A stretch of DNA of 64,000 bases, taken from positions 682,001 through 746,000 of the forward strand of contig NZ_UAUI01000001.1 in the NCBI RefSeq assembly GCF_900455735.1, written 5' to 3'. The stretch's first letter is position 1. The number at the start of each line of letters is the position of its first letter. Both the position numbers and the translations under genes were made by a program. The notes under the pieces are model-generated. The model worked only from the letters and a program-made list of their open reading frames with translations, was not told the DNA's origin and did no database searches. Of this stretch, positions 48,142 through 56,509 are shown piece by piece. The DNA comes from Rhodococcus wratislaviensis. GTDB taxonomy: Bacteria > Actinomycetota > Actinomycetes > Mycobacteriales > Mycobacteriaceae.

Positions 48142-49623
48142 ATGACCCTCTCCACGATCGGCTCCGACCAGCGTTCGGTTCTCCACAAGCTCGCGGGACG
48201 AGTGACCGGCAACTTCATCAACGGCCGCTGGACCCCGTCGAACTCGCCGGAGACCATCACGGTGCTCGACCCGTCCACCGGCCGCGAGATCGGAACGGTC
48301 CCGGCCTCCTCCGCTGCCGACGTCGACGCAGCGGTCGCCGCCGCCCGCGCCGCGCAGCCCGGATGGGCGGCCCTCACCCCCGCCACCCGCTCGAAATTCC
48401 TGCTCGACATCGCCACCCTGACCGAGGAACTTCTCGAGGAGATCTCGATCATCGAGGCCGTCGATGCGGGCAAGCCGATCACCGCGGTCCGGGACGAGGA
48501 ACTGCCCGGGGTGATCGACGCGATGCGGTTCTTCGCCGGCGCCGCCCGCACCCTGCCGGCCCCCTCCAGCGGCGACTACCTCGAGGGCGTCTCCTCGATC
48601 ATGCGCCGCGAACCGATCGGCGTCGCCGCAGGCATCACCCCGTGGAACTACCCGCTACTGCAGGCGGTCGCGAAGGTGTTCCCCGCGCTGGCCACCGGCA
48701 ACACCTACGTCCTCAAGCCCGCCGAGACCACTCCGTACTCGACCGCGTGGCTCGCCGAGATCGTCGCCCGGGTGCTCCCGGACGGGGTGTTCAACGTGGT
48801 TTTCGGCACCGGCGCCGTCGCCGGTGACGCACTGGCCCGGCACCCGAAGGTCGACGTGGTCTCCTTCACCGGATCCATCGACACCGGACGCAAGGTCGGT
48901 ATCGCGGCCGCCGACGGCGTCAAGAAGGCCATCATGGAGCTCGGCGGCAACTCCCCGGTCATCGTGTTCGGCGACGCCGACCTCGAATCCGCACTCGATG
49001 CGATCGCGACCGGCGGGCTGTACAACACCGGCCAGGAGTGCATGTCCGCAAGCCGGGTCATCGTGCACGCGCCCCTGCTGGACGCGGTCGTCGACGGCCT
49101 GAAGAAGCGGTGCAGCCGGGAGAAGCTCGGTGACGTCCTCGACCCCACCACCACAGTGGGTCCGATGAACTCGGCCCTGCAGCGTGACCGGGTGCTCGCC
49201 AAGATCAACGGCCGCAGCACCGGCGCCCAGGTGGTGTCCGGCGGCGAGAGCTGTGAAGGCGACGGGTTCTTCTTCCCGCCGACGATCGTCGTCGGAGTCG
49301 CCGACGACGAAGAACTCGTGCAGGAGGAGATCTTCGGGCCGGTGTTCACCGTGCAGACCTTCGAGACCGAAGAGCAGGCGATCGCGCTGGCCAACGGCAC
49401 CCGGTACGGGCTGGCGTCGTCGGTGTTCACCAGCAACGTCGGTACCGCCACCCGCGTCCAGAACGCGTTGAACTTCGGCACCGTGTGGGTCAACAACCAC
49501 CTGGTGTTCGCCGCGGACCTGCCCGTCAGCGGATTCGGGGCGTCCGGGATCGGCACCGAGAACGCCGAGGCCGGACTGCTCGAATACACCCGCCTCAAGC
49601 ACGTCATGGTGGACAACCGCTAA
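48142..49623 (+). CDS. Aldehyde dehydrogenase 1 of the operon
   Basis: This 493-residue ALDH has TPWNYPLLQAVAKVFPALATG, the base motif MELGGNSPVIVFGDAD, the catalytic Cys in NTGQECMSASRVIVH and VNNHLVFAADLPVSGFGASG at the end. It is like betaine-aldehyde/aminoaldehyde enzymes. In hydroxyproline-type pathways the final step is oxidation of alpha-ketoglutarate semialdehyde, and either this or the next enzyme could do it. Which one is not readable from sequence. Confidence 0.9.
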   Translation: MTLSTIGSDQRSVLHKLAGRVTGNFINGRWTPSNSPETITVLDPSTGREIGTVPASSAADVDAAVAAARAAQPGWAALTPATRSKFLLDIATLTEELLEEISIIEAVDAGKPITAVRDEELPGVIDAMRFFAGAARTLPAPSSGDYLEGVSSIMRREPIGVAAGITPWNYPLLQAVAKVFPALATGNTYVLKPAETTPYSTAWLAEIVARVLPDGVFNVVFGTGAVAGDALARHPKVDVVSFTGSIDTGRKVGIAAADGVKKAIMELGGNSPVIVFGDADLESALDAIATGGLYNTGQECMSASRVIVHAPLLDAVVDGLKKRCSREKLGDVLDPTTTVGPMNSALQRDRVLAKINGRSTGAQVVSGGESCEGDGFFFPPTIVVGVADDEELVQEEIFGPVFTVQTFETEEQAIALANGTRYGLASSVFTSNVGTATRVQNALNFGTVWVNNHLVFAADLPVSGFGASGIGTENAEAGLLEYTRLKHVMVDNR

Positions 49624-49676
49624 CCGGCCGCCGCGACCCTGACCCCACCATCCCTCCCCTGACCGAAGGAATCACT

Positions 49677-51173
49677 GTGGCGCAACACATTTGGGACCGC
49701 CCCGCGCAGTACATCGGTGGCCGTTACCGTGACGGCAAATCCGCCGACACGTTCGACGTGCTCGACCCGTCGACCGGTCAGGTCGTCGTCACCGGCCCCC
49801 TGGCGTCGACAGAGGACGTCGACGACGCCGTCACCGCGGCCACCGGCGCCCTACCGGAATGGGCCGGCGCCACCCCTGCCCACCGCTGCGAGGTGATGAC
49901 CCGGTGGGCCGGGGAACTGGAGACGATCGCCGATCAACTCGCGACCGTGGAATCGGCGCAGGCCGGTAAGCCGATCAAGCTGACCACCGAGTTCGATGTG
50001 CCGGGCAGCATCGACAACGTCGCCTTCTTCGCCGGCGCCGCGCGCAACCTCGAAGGCAAGGCCTCGGGCGAGTACTCGGGCGATCACACCTCGAGCATCC
50101 GCCGCGAACCGATCGGTGTCGTCGGATCGATCGCGCCGTGGAACTACCCGCTGCAGATGGCCGCATGGAAGATCCTGCCCGCGGTCGCCGCCGGTAACAC
50201 CATCGTGCTCAAACCCGCCGAGATCACCCCGCTGACCTCGTTGCTGTTCGCCGAGGCCGCCACCCGCGCCGGGATCCCGGACGGGGTGATCAACGTGATC
50301 ACCGGAAAGGGCACCACCGCGGGCAACGCACTGGTGACCCACCCGGGTGTCAGCATGGTCTCGTTCACCGGTTCCACCCCGGTCGGACACCGCATCGCCG
50401 CCGCCGCGGCCGGCAAGAGGCTGCACCTGGAACTGGGCGGCAAGGCCCCATTCGTCGTCTTCGACGACGCCGACCTCGACGCCGCCATTCAGGGCGCGGT
50501 CGCCGCGTCGCTGATCAACACCGGCCAGGACTGCACCGCCGCGACCCGCGCATACGTGCAGCGCCCACTGTTCGACCGGTTCGTCGACGGTGTCGCCGCG
50601 GTGATGGACACCGTCCGGCTCGGCCCCACCACCGACCCGTCCACCGATCAGGGGCCGCTGGTCTCGCGCCGTCAGCAGGAACACGTCGCCGGATTCGTCG
50701 ATCGCGCCCGCGCCGGCGGGGCCACGATCGTGCGGGGCGGGACCATCCCGGGCGGCGACCTCGCCGACGGCTTCTACTACGAGCCCACCCTGGTCGTCGG
50801 CGCCGGACAGGACAGCGAGATCGTGCAACAGGAGATCTTCGGGCCCGTCCTGGTCGTGCTCCCCTTCGACCACGACGACGAGGGCATCGCGCTGGCCAAC
50901 GACACCCCGTTCGGTCTCGCGGCCTCGGCGTGGACCCGGGACCTGTACCGGGCGCAGCGCGCCACCCGCGACATCGCCGCCGGGTGCGTGTGGGTCAACG
51001 ACCACATCCCGATCATCAGCGAGATGCCCCACGGCGGATACAAGCAGTCCGGCTACGGCAAGGACATGTCGACCTACTCGCTCGACGAATACACCAACAT
51101 CAAGCATGCGATGTCGGACATCACCGGCGTCGCCCACAAGGACTGGCACCGAACGATTTTCGGTGACCGCTAA
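49677..51173 (+). CDS. Aldehyde dehydrogenase 2 of the operon (aminobutyraldehyde/betaine-aldehyde type)
   Basis: This is a 498-residue ALDH from GTG 49677, with GAAGGAA upstream. It shows APWNYPLQMAAWKILPAVAAG, LELGGKAPFVVFDDAD, the catalytic Cys in NTGQDCTAATRAYVQ and EMPHGGYKQSGYGKDMS at the C-terminus. The last motif is usual in gamma-aminobutyraldehyde dehydrogenases. It is a distant paralog of the gene before it, and both share the same family core. Two aldehyde steps in one pathway, or two substrates, are implied. Confidence 0.9.
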   Translation: MAQHIWDRPAQYIGGRYRDGKSADTFDVLDPSTGQVVVTGPLASTEDVDDAVTAATGALPEWAGATPAHRCEVMTRWAGELETIADQLATVESAQAGKPIKLTTEFDVPGSIDNVAFFAGAARNLEGKASGEYSGDHTSSIRREPIGVVGSIAPWNYPLQMAAWKILPAVAAGNTIVLKPAEITPLTSLLFAEAATRAGIPDGVINVITGKGTTAGNALVTHPGVSMVSFTGSTPVGHRIAAAAAGKRLHLELGGKAPFVVFDDADLDAAIQGAVAASLINTGQDCTAATRAYVQRPLFDRFVDGVAAVMDTVRLGPTTDPSTDQGPLVSRRQQEHVAGFVDRARAGGATIVRGGTIPGGDLADGFYYEPTLVVGAGQDSEIVQQEIFGPVLVVLPFDHDDEGIALANDTPFGLAASAWTRDLYRAQRATRDIAAGCVWVNDHIPIISEMPHGGYKQSGYGKDMSTYSLDEYTNIKHAMSDITGVAHKDWHRTIFGDR

Positions 51174-51248
51174 ATCCGCCCGGGCAGCGGGTGCCCCCGA
51201 AAGACAACCTCAGCGCGCGTCGGTAGCGCCGAAAGAAGAGAGCGAACA

Positions 51249-52295
51249 ATGCGATTCAGCCGCGTACTCAATGTGGTCAACTGCCACGCGGAAGGCGAGG
51301 TCGGCAACGTCATCGTCGGGGGCATCGGCGACGTTCCCGGCCAGACGATGTTCGACAAGCGCGTCTACCTCGAGGAGAACCTCGATCAGATCCGTCAGCT
51401 GATCCTGTTCGAGCCGCGCGGTGCCGCGGTGCAGAACGCCAACATCATTCTGCCGTCCAACCACCCCGACGCCCCGCTGGGTTACGTCATCCTCGAGTCG
51501 ACGGAGTACCCGGCGATGTCGGGATCGAACACCATGTGCGTCGCCACCGTGCTGCTCGAGACCGGGATGCTGCCGATGACCGAGCCGGTCACCGAAGTGG
51601 TCCTCGAGTCCCCGGCCGGCCTGATCAAGGTGCAGTGCGAATGCAAGGACGGCAAGGTCGAAAACGTTCGCCTCACCAACCAGCCGGCCTTCGTCTACCA
51701 CACCCAGGTGCCGCTGAAGGTCCCGGATCTGGGCACGCTCACCGTCGACATCGCCTACGGCGGAATGACCTACGTCGTCGTCGACGCCGCCGAAGCCGGT
51801 TTCGACCTCGTGTCCTCCGAGGCCCGCGCCCTCTGCGAACTCGGCCAGCGCATCAAGCAGGCCGGCGCCGCACAATACGAGGTCAAGCACCCCGAGAACC
51901 CGGAGATCCCCGGCATCACCCAGACGGTCTTCACCGGGCCGCTGTCCCGGCAGACCGACGAGAACGGCGAGTATCTGACGTCGAAGAACGCCGTGGTCGT
52001 CTCCCCCGGCCGGATCGACCGGTCCCCCTGCGGAACCGGCACCTCGGCACGGGTGGCGGTCCTACACGCCCGCGGCGAACTCGCCGTCGGCGAACGATTC
52101 GTCCACGAATCACTGATCGGCACCAAATTCGACTCCCGCGTGGAGTCCGTGACCACCATCGGCGGGTACGACGCGGTCATCCCCAGCGTCGCCGGACGGG
52201 CCTGGATCACCGGAACCACTCAGCTCGGGCTCGACCCCAGCGATCCCTTCCCGAACGGATACACCCTGGGCGACACCTGGCTCACTGCGCTCTGA
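51249..52295 (+). CDS. Proline racemase superfamily enzyme (Ser/Cys type)
   Basis: This 348-residue protein has the fold of proline racemases and hydroxyproline epimerases: N-terminal VNCHAEGEVGNV, the first catalytic loop YPAMSGSNTM, and the second RSPCGTGTSAR. The usual first cysteine (MCGHxxI in racemases) is Ser91 here, while the second, Cys261, is kept. Ser/Cys members have been associated with hydroxyproline epimerase activity rather than proline racemase or dehydratase. It is the last gene of the operon, followed by a long hairpin. The context with a DHDPS-family lyase and ALDHs supports a hydroxyproline-like substrate. Confidence 0.88.
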   Translation: MRFSRVLNVVNCHAEGEVGNVIVGGIGDVPGQTMFDKRVYLEENLDQIRQLILFEPRGAAVQNANIILPSNHPDAPLGYVILESTEYPAMSGSNTMCVATVLLETGMLPMTEPVTEVVLESPAGLIKVQCECKDGKVENVRLTNQPAFVYHTQVPLKVPDLGTLTVDIAYGGMTYVVVDAAEAGFDLVSSEARALCELGQRIKQAGAAQYEVKHPENPEIPGITQTVFTGPLSRQTDENGEYLTSKNAVVVSPGRIDRSPCGTGTSARVAVLHARGELAVGERFVHESLIGTKFDSRVESVTTIGGYDAVIPSVAGRAWITGTTQLGLDPSDPFPNGYTLGDTWLTAL

Positions 52296-52316
52296 CAACC
52301 ACGCACGGAAGGCCGA

Positions 52317-52359
52317 ACGAGACTGCACGCCCCCATATTTCGGGGGCGTGCAGTCTCGT
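52317..52359 (+). terminator. Hairpin terminator after the proline-racemase gene
   Basis: A perfect 18-bp stem (ACGAGACTGCACGCCCCC and its complement, 7-base loop) begins 21 bases after the stop. It ends the five-gene operon. Confidence 0.85.
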
Positions 52360-52405
52360 GCTATCGCAGTCCCAGTACTGCCACGCAACATTTACCCGAT
52401 GGCAT

Positions 52406-52420
52406 TGCCAAAAATGGCCA
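52406..52420. promoter_or_regulatory. Operator 3 of the GntR regulon (permease gene)
   Basis: TGCCAAAAATGGCCA, identical to operator 2 over 15 bases, with similar flanks (GGTGAATTAACC). It lies 117 bp before the permease ATG. Confidence 0.75.
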
Positions 52421-52536
52421 GGTGAATTAACCTTAATGGCACAGTGACATGCATCACTGAGAGGTCGAGTTGAAGTCGATCCGCACACTGCGTCGATCTT
52501 CGATTCACTCGGTCAGTCCCCATCCCCGGAGGAAAC

Positions 52537-54072
52537 ATGCTAGAGACGCGCGATACGGGTAACAGCCGCGAAGTCGCCCCCCATGGAGATGACGAGCATC
52601 TCCGCGCCCTCGGTTACGAACCGAAATTCGAGCGCAAGATGAACCTGTGGGCGAACTTCGCCCTCGGCTTCATCTACCTGTCCCCGATGGTCGGCGTGGT
52701 CTCGATCTTCGCGCTGGGAATCTCCACTGCCGGACCGCCGGCGGTCTTCTGGATCTTCATCGTCGGCTTCGGCCAGCTGCTGGTCGCCCTGGTCTTCGGT
52801 GAGATCGTCTCCCAGTTCCCGCTCGCGGGCGGCCTGTATCAATGGGCGCGCCGGCTCTGGAACGGCCAGTACGCCTGGCTGATGTCGTGGGTCTACATCT
52901 GTGCCATCACCATCGGCATCACCACCACTGCCATGTTCAGCTCGGACTTCATCGCAAGTCTGCTGTTCGGCACCGCCGACGAGCCGTCGGTCTCGGCCAC
53001 CGGGCTGCAGAAACTCGTCATCACACTGTCGGTGCTGACCGTCTGCCTGCTGTTCAACCTCACCGGCACCAAGACCCTCGCCCGGATCTCTGTCGTCGGC
53101 CTGACCGCAGAACTCATCGGCGTCGTCGCGATCGGCCTGTACCTGCTGATCTTCCAGCGCAAGCAGCCCTTCACGGTCTTCTTCGACACCATGGGTGCCG
53201 GCGGCGGGCAGAGTTACATCTACGCCTTCGTCGGAGCATCGCTGGTGGGCCTGTACATGTTCTACGGCTTCGAGGCCTGCGGCGAGGTCGCCGAGGAGAC
53301 CCCCAATCCGGCCCGCGCCATTCCTCGGGCGATGGCGTTGACGGTCCTCGTCGGCGGCGGTGCCGCCCTGCTCGCCTTCTCCGGATTCGTCCTCGCCTGC
53401 CCGGATCTGGCCGCCGTCGTGGCCGGGGAGGACGCCAACCCCATCCCGACGATCCTGCAGCGCAGCCTCGGCACGGTCGGTTCCAAGGCGTTCCTCGTCA
53501 TCGCACTGACCTCCTTCCTGGCCGGTGTCATGGGCCAGCAGACGGCCGTCAGCCGGCTGGTGTACTCCTTCGCCCGCGACGACATGTTCCCCGGCAGCCA
53601 CTTCTTCGCCCGCACCTCCTCGAGCCACATCCCGGTCAACGCACTGCTGGGTATCAACGTCGCGCCGGTGCTGCTCACGGTCTTCGTCTACTTCTTCCCC
53701 GACTCCCTGTTCCGGATCGCCGCGTTCCAGGTCATCGCCGCCTACTTTGCCTTCCAGATGGTGGTCCTGGCCGCGCTGCGGATGCGGTTCAAGGGCTGGA
53801 AGCCGGGCGGACCGTGGACCCTGGGCAAACTGGGCGTCGCCGTCAACATCGCCGCCCTGGTCTACGGCATCATCGCCATGATCATCCTGGCCCGCCCCAG
53901 CGGCGACGAGAGCCTTCCGTTCGTCGACCGCTGGATCGCGCTGATCGGGTTCTCCATCATCACCGTCGCCGGGTTCCTCTACCTGGTGATCGCGAAGCCG
54001 GGCGCCGACTCCACCGCACCCGAAGGTGACGCCATCGAGGTCGCCGAACGGCTCCGCGCCGGTCGCGCATGA
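52537..54072 (+). CDS. APC superfamily amino acid permease
   Basis: This 511-residue membrane protein has about twelve hydrophobic segments. The first, NFALGFIYLSPMVGVVSIFALG, carries the broken helix of APC transporters. FYGFEACGEVAEETPNPARAIPRA is the conserved loop with Glu of the amino acid/choline transporter (ACT-like) group. The C-terminus is short and hydrophilic. It likely takes up the amino acid or amine that the operon degrades, driven by the ion gradient. GGAGGAAAC precedes the ATG. It stands as a single-gene unit with its own operator and terminator. Confidence 0.92.
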   Translation: MLETRDTGNSREVAPHGDDEHLRALGYEPKFERKMNLWANFALGFIYLSPMVGVVSIFALGISTAGPPAVFWIFIVGFGQLLVALVFGEIVSQFPLAGGLYQWARRLWNGQYAWLMSWVYICAITIGITTTAMFSSDFIASLLFGTADEPSVSATGLQKLVITLSVLTVCLLFNLTGTKTLARISVVGLTAELIGVVAIGLYLLIFQRKQPFTVFFDTMGAGGGQSYIYAFVGASLVGLYMFYGFEACGEVAEETPNPARAIPRAMALTVLVGGGAALLAFSGFVLACPDLAAVVAGEDANPIPTILQRSLGTVGSKAFLVIALTSFLAGVMGQQTAVSRLVYSFARDDMFPGSHFFARTSSSHIPVNALLGINVAPVLLTVFVYFFPDSLFRIAAFQVIAAYFAFQMVVLAALRMRFKGWKPGGPWTLGKLGVAVNIAALVYGIIAMIILARPSGDESLPFVDRWIALIGFSIITVAGFLYLVIAKPGADSTAPEGDAIEVAERLRAGRA

Positions 54073-54107
54073 GACCCGACAGCGACGGCCACTAGGCCTA
54101 AATCCGC

Positions 54108-54145
54108 ACGGCGGGGGACGAAGTCACGACTTCGTCCCCCGCCGT
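54108..54145 (+). terminator. Hairpin terminator after the permease gene
   Basis: A perfect 18-bp stem (ACGGCGGGGGACGAAGTC and its complement) with a two-base loop starts 36 bases after the stop. Confidence 0.8.
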
Positions 54146-54496
54146 TCGTCGTGCATCGGAGCGGACCGACCTGGTGACCGCGCGAGAACAGACCAGCGCT
54201 GCATCTGATGCACCCTGGGGAAGCCGCATCGCGAGGCCTGCACGTCGAGCCTCCACGACGCGGATTCGCCCCGACGCGCATGGTGCATGACCGGTCCCGA
54301 GGCGATCGTGGTTGGACGCACCTCGCCATCGACGGCCCCGCCCAGCACCCGATGATCGAGAAACGCACTCGGTTCCAAACGGCATGACAAGTGCAAGACC
54401 AGCTCGCCGACAGCGAGATCCAGGCGCGGCCCAGAACACGCCCTTCATCTGCCGGTCCCGATAGGGCCGATTCGGATTCCCGAGTCGAAAAGGGGC
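54146..54496. other. Intergenic between convergent units, no gene recognised
   Basis: About 350 bp lie between two strong terminators. Only shadow frames without motifs were seen. Confidence 0.4.
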
Positions 54497-54551
54497 GCCG
54501 ATATCGATGATCGCCGGCCCCGTGTCGGAGCCGGCGATCATCGATATCGGC
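54497..54551 (-). terminator. Hairpin terminator of the DHDPS-family gene
   Basis: A perfect 22-bp stem (54497-54518 pairs with 54530-54551, 11-base loop) lies 20 bases beyond the stop of the minus-strand lyase gene. It is the longest hairpin seen in the window. Confidence 0.8.
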
Positions 54552-54571
54552 GGGGGCGTGAATGTCCCTGT

Positions 54572-55450
54572 TTACATTGCCGCAAGGGCCTTTTCGAGTT
54601 CGCGGAGGCGAGGACCGGTCAGGGCGGCACCGGGCGCCCGCTGCGGCCCGGCGGGATGACCGACCAGTTCCATCCCGGCTTTGACGGCCGCGGTGTATCC
54701 ACCGCTGACGAGGGTGCTCATCACCGGGAACAGCTTGGCCCACAGCTTGCGGGCCAGCTCCAGGTCGCTGGCTGCGATGGCGTCGTATACATCGATCAGC
54801 TGACGCGGCACCACGTTCGCCGCACCGATGACCGAACCGGCGGCGCCCTCGAGCAGGGCGGCGTAGAAGAGGGTGTCCCAGCCCACGAACACCGACACCC
54901 TGTCCCCGAACTCGTGGATGAGCTGCGCCGCGGCGGTGAAGTCACCGCTGGTGTCCTTGACGTACTTGACGTTGGGAACCTCGTCGATCAGTTCACCGAG
55001 GATCTGCGGGGTCAGGTTCACTCCGGTCGCGGCCGGCAGGTTGTAGGCCATCACGGGGATCGACACCGACGCGGCGACGTCCTTGTAGTAGCTCTTGACC
55101 TCTTCGATGCTGAACGGCTCGTAGTACGGCGCCACCAGCATCAGTGCGGTCGCACCCGCTTTCTCCGCGTGCCGGGACAGCGCGATCGCCTCGGCGGTGC
55201 TGGTTGCACCGGTGTGCGGCACCACCGGCACCCGTCCTGCGGACTGCTCGAGCACCACTTCCAGGGCGCATTCGCGTTCGCCGCGGCTCAGGGCGAAGAA
55301 CTCACCCGTCGAGCCCAGCGGAACGAGCCCGTGAATCCCGGATTCGATGGTGCGGTCGACCAACCGGCGCAGACCGGCCTCGTCGAGCTGCTGATCCTGG
55401 GTGAACGGAGTGGCGACCGCGGAGTAGACGCCCTTGAGATCTTCTGACAT
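54572..55450 (-). CDS. DHDPS/NAL-family lyase, possibly pyrroline-hydroxycarboxylate deaminase
   Basis: This is a 292-residue TIM-barrel aldolase-family enzyme. ATG 55450 follows AGGAGGT; the frame is open upstream but without a start signal. It has the GSTGEF binding loop (about 46-51), the catalytic Tyr136 in MAYNLPA and the Schiff-base Lys165 in VKYVKDTSGD. The family includes dihydrodipicolinate synthase, KDG aldolase and the 1-pyrroline-4-hydroxy-2-carboxylate deaminase of hydroxyproline catabolism. The partnership with a proline-racemase-family gene and ALDHs favours the last, as an inference. It is its own unit with operator 4. Confidence 0.88.
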   Translation of the reverse strand: MSEDLKGVYSAVATPFTQDQQLDEAGLRRLVDRTIESGIHGLVPLGSTGEFFALSRGERECALEVVLEQSAGRVPVVPHTGATSTAEAIALSRHAEKAGATALMLVAPYYEPFSIEEVKSYYKDVAASVSIPVMAYNLPAATGVNLTPQILGELIDEVPNVKYVKDTSGDFTAAAQLIHEFGDRVSVFVGWDTLFYAALLEGAAGSVIGAANVVPRQLIDVYDAIAASDLELARKLWAKLFPVMSTLVSGGYTAAVKAGMELVGHPAGPQRAPGAALTGPRLRELEKALAAM

Positions 55451-55475
55451 GGATACCTCCTGGAGAGCAAGTGAC

Positions 55476-55487
55476 CCATAAATGGTA
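55476..55487. promoter_or_regulatory. CCATAAATGGTA palindrome-like element in the DHDPS leader
   Basis: It differs at one base from CCATTAATGGTA, part of the perfect palindrome before the SDR gene at 58.1 kb. It lies between operator 4 and the ribosome site, so it may be a second operator. A GntR pseudogene lies between the two sites. Confidence 0.35.
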
Positions 55488-55496
55488 AATGCAACT

Positions 55497-55510
55497 TGCC
55501 AAAAACGGCA
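55497..55510. promoter_or_regulatory. Operator 4 of the GntR regulon (DHDPS-family gene)
   Basis: TGCCAAAAACGGCA on the plus strand has the shared core, within a perfect palindrome CTTGCC-N6-GGCAAG. It lies 47 bp upstream of the minus-strand ATG. Confidence 0.7.
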
Positions 55511-55749
55511 AGCATGAGATGTAATCGGGGTCACGACAGAACCGGGAAGCGTCTCCGACGGGCGGAGACGCCCCCGCAGGGCGCCACCGGCGCCCCCGAG
55601 CATCCGGAGTTCTCAGATGAATGTGACCGCACACGAACCCTTCCCGCCCTCCTGGGCCGTGCTGTGCCAAGATTTTCTTCGCGAGATGTGTTGCAGCATG
55701 CCGATGCAGATGTCGTCTCCGTTGATGCTTCCCGAAGAGGATCGGATCC

Positions 55750-56445
55750 GTGACTTGCCTCGAGACAGATGAGCGCACACAACCCTCGGTACTGCTGGTG
55801 GGCCTCGGGTCACCGAACCTGCTGAGCAAGCTCGGCGCCCACGGTCTTCGAGTGTCCTGCACCGACCTCCGCGACCTGACGCCGGGCAGGCTCGACGCAC
55901 TGAGCCCCGATTTGATCGCCTATTTTCAACGCGAGGGGGTCGAGATCGTGTCCACGGTTCAACGGCAGCGACTCGACGGAGTCGGTGCCGGAATTTGTGT
56001 CATCAGCAGTACTGCGTCCAGCGCCGACCGCATCGCCATCCTCGATGCCGGCGCTGACGACCACGTGGTGATGCCCTGCACCGTTCCTGAACTCGCAGCG
56101 CGGTTCCGCGCTGTCCTCCGTCGGGTGCGCTGGGCACCGATCGATGACCTCGTCTTCCCTGAGTTGACCATCAGCATTACCGGGAGAACGGTGCACGCCA
56201 ACGGCCGATGGGTCGACGTGAGCAGGCAGGAGTTCAGCGTCCTGGTCGTCCTTGCCAAGAATGTCGGATGCGTCGTTCGCCGCGAAGATCTCCTCCGCAC
56301 GGTCTGGGCACTGCCGGTGTCGATGGCGGCACGGTCGAACGTGCTGAACGTGTGCATCAGCTCGCTGCGCGGCAAGCTCGAGGCGACGGGAGCCGGACGA
56401 ATGATCCACACCGTCCGCGGCATCGGCTATGTCTTTCGGGTTTGA
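55750..56445 (+). CDS. Orphan OmpR/PhoB-type regulator with degenerate receiver domain
   Basis: This is a 231-residue protein from GTG 55750. The C-terminal winged helix is complete (WVDVSRQEFSVLVVLAKNVG, RREDLLRTVW, RSNVLNVCISSLRGKLEATG and IHTVRGIGYVF). The N-terminal half keeps the receiver shape (RIAILDAGADDHVVMPCTVPELAARF). However, the invariant Lys of the K-P-F motif is Met, and no phospho-acceptor Asp is found where SPDLIAYF stands. It cannot be phosphorylated in the normal way and has no histidine kinase nearby. It lies divergently upstream of the DHDPS-family gene. Confidence 0.85.
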   Translation: MTCLETDERTQPSVLLVGLGSPNLLSKLGAHGLRVSCTDLRDLTPGRLDALSPDLIAYFQREGVEIVSTVQRQRLDGVGAGICVISSTASSADRIAILDAGADDHVVMPCTVPELAARFRAVLRRVRWAPIDDLVFPELTISITGRTVHANGRWVDVSRQEFSVLVVLAKNVGCVVRREDLLRTVWALPVSMAARSNVLNVCISSLRGKLEATGAGRMIHTVRGIGYVFRV

Positions 56446-56509
56446 GAGGACGGGCCCGACACGAGGTCCAGGCAGTCGGGAGTTCAGGTGCCGGCACGGC
56501 GCACGGCCA

